Shown here: positions 35,262 to 38,428 of the stretch, one piece after another | Position numbering within the stretch: the stretch's first letter is position 1 | Layout of the letters: each line of letters opens with the position of its first letter | Assembly (NCBI RefSeq): GCF_000239855.1 | Contig: NZ_BADT01000239.1 | Location: 1-38,428 of the forward strand | Length of the DNA: 38,428 bases | Direction: 5' to 3' | DNA from: Pseudoalteromonas sp. BSi20652 | Lineage (GTDB): Bacteria; Pseudomonadota; Gammaproteobacteria; Enterobacterales; Alteromonadaceae | Translations under genes and position numbers: made by a program | The notes under the pieces: generated by a model | Seen by the model: only the letters and a program-made list of their open reading frames with translations | Databases searched by the model: none | What the model was told of the DNA's origin: nothing

Positions 35262-36525
35262 TGTTTGGTAAAATTATAGGTTGGATTGACGACCGAATCC
35301 CAATGACACGTGTCTGGAACATGCACATTGCACAGTATCCCGCACCTAAAAACTTTAACTTCTGGTACTTTTTTGGCTCACTAGCCATGCTAGTACTAGT
35401 AAATCAAATCCTTACCGGTATTTGGTTAACGATGAACTATGTACCCTCTGCTGAAGGTGCGTTTGCATCAGTAGAGTACATCATGCGTGATGTGGATTAC
35501 GGCTGGTTATTACGCTATTTGCACTCAACGGGTGCATCAGCGTTTTTCATCGTCATCTACATGCATATGTTCCGTGGTATGATTTACGGCTCTTATCAAA
35601 AACCGCGTGAACTACTGTGGTTATTTGGTATGTTCATTTTCTTAGCACTAATGGCTGAAGCATTCATGGGCTACTTATTACCATGGGGTCAAATGTCATT
35701 CTGGGGTGCACAGGTAATCATTTCATTATTCGGTGCTATTCCGGTTATTGGTGATGACTTAACTCTCTGGATCCGTGGTGATTATGTAATATCAGGTGCA
35801 ACGCTTAACCGCTTCTTTGCATTACATGTAATTGCACTGCCACTGGTTATTGTAATCTTAGTTTTTTTACACATTGTTGCACTGCACGAAGTGGGTTCCA
35901 ATAACCCCGAAGGTGTTGATAATAAACGTAAAAAGGAACTGTAGCTGAAGAAGATAAGCCTAAATTTAAATTCCATGAGTATTATACCGACAAGAAAGAT
36001 ATTGTTGATGCGATACCGTTTCACCCCTACTATACAGTTAAAGATATTGTGGGTGTGGTTGGCTTTTTAATTTTGTTCTGTTGGGTAGTGTTCTTTATGC
36101 CTGCAATGGGTGGTTTCTTCCTAGAAGCGCCAAACTTTGAACCGGCAAACCCACTTAAAACACCAGCGCATATTTTCCCTGTTTGGTACTTTACGCCGTT
36201 TTATGCAATTTTACGTGCGATTCCAGACAAGCTTATGGGTGTTGCAGCAATGGGTGCATCTATTGTAGTACTTGCATTATTGCCTTGGATTGACCGTGGT
36301 ATGGTTCGTTCAGTTCGTTACCGTTGTGGTTTCCACAAATGGAACATTGCAGGGTTTGTAGTTACTTTCGTTCTTTTAGGTTGGGTGGGTGCAACGCCAC
36401 AAACCGATATGAAAACGATAATCTCTCAAATCTGTACTGTGACTTACTTTATGTTCTTCGTACTGTTGTTTGTATACAGTAAGAATGAAAAAACTAAGCC
36501 ATTGCCAGAGAGGTTAACGAAATGA
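35261..36525 (+). CDS. petB: Cytochrome b of the bc1 complex, frameshifted in this sequence
   Basis: Quinol-oxidising core of complex III. The first part carries the heme ligands: His pairs in HSTGASAFFIVIYMH and HVIALPLVIVILVFLH, spaced 14 and 15. The reading frame stops at 35944. The continuation lies in another frame through VAEEDKPKFKFHEYY and PFHPYYTVKDIVG and then GFLILFCWVVFF to 36525. Adding one base to the A5 run at 35930-35934 joins them into 421 residues, a normal size for this group. The Qo-site motif is PVWY (36178-36189) rather than PEWY. It overlaps petA by 1 bp and petC by 4 bp. Confidence 0.93.
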
Positions 36526-37265
36526 TGAAAAAGCTACTTATTGGTTTATTCGCTTTATCTGTAAACGCACTACCAGCAATGGCGGCAGGTCCAACTGCAC
36601 CATTAATGGATGCGGGTAATGACTTAACTGATCAGCCCTCTTTGCAGCGTGGCGCAAAGTTGTTCATGAATTACTGCCTTGGTTGTCACCAAATGCAGTA
36701 TCAACGTTATGAGCGTACTTTTCGTGATATAGGCATTCCAAAAGAAATTGGCGAAGAGCAGCTTATTTTTGATGGTTCAAAAGTAGGTGGTCATATCATT
36801 AATGCTATGGCAAAAGAAGATGCTGCAAAATGGTTTGGTGCGGCTCCGCCGGATCTAACTAATGTTGCGCGTGTGCGTGGCAGTGATTGGATTTATACCT
36901 ACTTAAAATCGTTTTATAAAGACGAATCTCGCCCATTTGGCGTAAATAATACGTTATTTCCATCGGTGGGCATGCCACATGTTCTTCAAGAGTTGCAAGG
37001 TTTACCTACCGCAATTACTGAAGAAGTAACAGTACATGGTAAAAAAACTATCCATATTACTGGTACAGAAACAGATGGTACGGGTGAATTAAGCGTAGAT
37101 GAATATGACCAAGCGGCTCGTGATTTAACGAACTTCCTTGAATACGTGGGTGAACCTTCACGTCTTGAATCAGAAGCGATAGGTATTAAGGTAATTGGAT
37201 TTTTGTTTATCCTATTTATCTTGGCATTTATGCTTAAGAAAGAATACTGGAGAGATGTTCATTAA
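36522..37265 (+). CDS. petC: Cytochrome c1 of the bc1 complex
   Basis: 247 residues. The signal peptide is KKLLIGLFALSVNALPAMA. The heme c motif CLGCH occurs in LFMNYCLGCHQMQYQRYER, and the axial Met lies in the later SVGMPHVL segment. A C-terminal TM anchor (VIGFLFILFILAFML) ends in a charged KKEYWRDVH. It accepts electrons from the Rieske protein and passes them to soluble or membrane cytochromes. Two adjacent ATGs are possible starts; the first overlaps the petB stop. Confidence 0.96.
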   Translation: MMKKLLIGLFALSVNALPAMAAGPTAPLMDAGNDLTDQPSLQRGAKLFMNYCLGCHQMQYQRYERTFRDIGIPKEIGEEQLIFDGSKVGGHIINAMAKEDAAKWFGAAPPDLTNVARVRGSDWIYTYLKSFYKDESRPFGVNNTLFPSVGMPHVLQELQGLPTAITEEVTVHGKKTIHITGTETDGTGELSVDEYDQAARDLTNFLEYVGEPSRLESEAIGIKVIGFLFILFILAFMLKKEYWRDVH

Positions 37266-37291
37266 GTTTGAGCATTTTTAAAGGTAATTTT

Positions 37292-37325
37292 GCAATAGGG
37301 GCTTAAGCCCCTATTGCTGTTTTAG
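37292..37325 (+). terminator. Rho-independent terminator of petABC
   Basis: A 26-base perfect palindrome (arms GCAATAGGGG / CCCCTATTGC around CTTAAG, 37292-37317), then TGTTTTAG. It lies 26 bases after the petC stop. Confidence 0.85.
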
Positions 37326-37346
37326 TTATTTAATGGAGGTATAGGC

Positions 37347-37973
37347 ATGGCCGTAGCTGCCAATAAGCGCCCTGTAATGACCCTTTTTTCTGGTGCTAAC
37401 TGTATGTATAGCCACCAAGTACGTATTGTACTTGCGGAAAAGGGTGTAAGTGTAGATATTCATTTGGCTGAAAAGGACAACTTGCCAGAGGCACTTCACG
37501 AAATTAACCCTTACGGTACAGTGCCAACACTGATTGACCGTGAGCTTGGTTTATATCAGGCAAACATCATCATGGAATACCTTGATGAACGTTTTCCTCA
37601 TCCTCCACTGATGCCAGTTTATCCGGTTATGCGTGGTCGTAGCCGTTTAATGATGCACCGTATTGATACTGATTGGTACAGCCTAGCTGAAAAAATCATC
37701 AATAATACATCAGATGCTGCACAAGCTCGAAAAGAGCTAACAGAAGCATTGCTTGCTGTAGCACCTATTTTTAGCGAAGCTCCTTACTTTATGAGTGAAG
37801 AGTTTAGCTTGGTAGATTGTTATTTAGCTCCGCTATTATGGCGTTTACCAGAATTTGGTATTGAGCTTAATGGCGCGGGTTCTAAAGAGCTTAAAGAGTA
37901 CATGATCCGTTTATTTGAACGTGAGTCATTCCAAGCTTCTTTAACTGAAGCTGAGCGTGAGATTCGTTTATAA
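37347..37973 (+). CDS. sspA: Stringent starvation protein A
   Basis: 208 residues with a GST fold. It starts VMTLFSGANCMYSHQVRIVLAEKGV and contains EINPYGTVPTLIDRELGLYQANIIMEYLDERFPHPPLMPVYPVMRGRSRLMM, the conserved SspA surface, including a PHPPLMP loop that contacts sigma-70 in E. coli. It lacks the catalytic residues of glutathione transferases. It binds RNA polymerase and affects stationary-phase and acid responses. GGAGG precedes the ATG. It overlaps sspB by one base. Confidence 0.95.
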   Translation: MAVAANKRPVMTLFSGANCMYSHQVRIVLAEKGVSVDIHLAEKDNLPEALHEINPYGTVPTLIDRELGLYQANIIMEYLDERFPHPPLMPVYPVMRGRSRLMMHRIDTDWYSLAEKIINNTSDAAQARKELTEALLAVAPIFSEAPYFMSEEFSLVDCYLAPLLWRLPEFGIELNGAGSKELKEYMIRLFERESFQASLTEAEREIRL

Positions 37974-38410
37974 TGACGCCTAATCGTCCTTATTTATTAC
38001 GTGCTTTTTTTGATTGGATAGTTGATAACGAGTGTACACCGCATTTAGTGGTAGACGCTGGATTTGCAAATGTACAAGTGCCGACGCAATTTGTTCAAGA
38101 TGGACAAATTGTTTTAAACATTAGTCCTTCAGCAGTAACTCAGTTTTCGTTAGACCTAACTCAACTTAGCTTTAACGCACGCTTTGGTGGTCAACCAATG
38201 CAAGTGTATGTACCTTTAGGTGCAGTGCTGGCAATATATGCGCGTGAAAATGGTGAAGGTACAGTATTTACTGCAGATGAGTTTTTAGGGGACGAAGACG
38301 ATTTTGCTCCAGAGCTTGAAAGCGTTGATTCATCAGCTGAATTTATTGATGAGACCCCGCTAGAAAAGCCTGAAAAGAAAAAAGGCTCTCATTTACGTGT
38401 TATTAAGTAA
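37973..38410 (+). CDS. sspB: ClpXP protease specificity-enhancing factor SspB
   Basis: 145 residues. The substrate-binding domain begins PNRPYLLRAFFDWIVDNECTPHLVVDA and contains FNARFGGQPMQVYVPLGAVLAIYARENGEG. An acidic linker follows, and the C-terminal GSHLRVIK peptide is the ClpX-binding XB motif. It tethers ssrA-tagged proteins and other substrates to ClpXP. It is coupled to sspA (1-base overlap). Only 18 bases of sequence follow. Confidence 0.96.
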   Translation: MTPNRPYLLRAFFDWIVDNECTPHLVVDAGFANVQVPTQFVQDGQIVLNISPSAVTQFSLDLTQLSFNARFGGQPMQVYVPLGAVLAIYARENGEGTVFTADEFLGDEDDFAPELESVDSSAEFIDETPLEKPEKKKGSHLRVIK

Positions 38411-38428
38411 TACATAAATGCCAAAAAA

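Noticed and set aside
35920-35950. Programmed -1 frameshift in petB
   Set aside because: The heptamer is T-AAA-AAG rather than A-AAA-AAG, no downstream stem-loop is evident, and four other genes show the same kind of homopolymer defect.

Overview
The window is a chromosomal stretch of an AT-rich marine gammaproteobacterium. Protein sequences and gene order best fit Pseudoalteromonas or a close Alteromonadales relative; this is recognition, not a database search. Almost everything is core housekeeping. I see no prophage, insertion sequence, CRISPR array, toxin-antitoxin pair or defence island, and no convincing undescribed multi-gene system.

Layout. 1-8.95 kb: tRNA-Gly; a minus-strand set zur, cheX, yjbQ; plus-strand marC and dusA; a small phage-shock locus (pspA, pspC, an unrecognised membrane protein) behind a sigma-54-like promoter; a periplasmic copper chaperone (PCuAC) gene with DUF2333 and TIGR04219 genes; then a TIGR03899 gene and an SRPBCC gene on the minus strand. 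9-13.6 kb: a large response-regulator/GGDEF/EAL protein and the radical-SAM protein YgiQ. 13.7-15.7 kb: a thioredoxin-fold protein and the Mg2+ channel MgtE.

15.8-28.6 kb is the classic envelope super-cluster. On the minus strand it reads yrbG-kdsD-kdsC-lptC-lptA-lptB-rpoN-hpf-ptsN-rapZ-ptsO (Kdo synthesis, LPS transport, sigma-54 and the nitrogen PTS). Divergently on the plus strand it reads mlaF-E-D-C-B-ibaG-murA (phospholipid retrograde transport and the first step of peptidoglycan synthesis). 28.6-31.8 kb: degQ-degS proteases and zapG on the minus strand. 31.9-38.4 kb: zapE, rplM-rpsI, petABC (cytochrome bc1) and sspA-sspB on the plus strand.

The most notable feature is a set of five genes (a thioredoxin-like gene, ptsO, lptB, degS and petB). 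Each is broken by exactly one base at an A/T homopolymer, and restoring one base in each gives a protein of the family's normal length. lptB is essential in bacteria that make LPS, and petB is a core respiratory gene. The pattern therefore points to systematic homopolymer errors in the sequencing or assembly rather than real pseudogenes, and these five are annotated as corrected full-length genes. Other points of interest are the sigma-54 site at pspA without an adjacent pspF, a MITE-like element between pspC and the next gene, a long structured leader before petA, and a PVWY instead of PEWY motif in cytochrome b.
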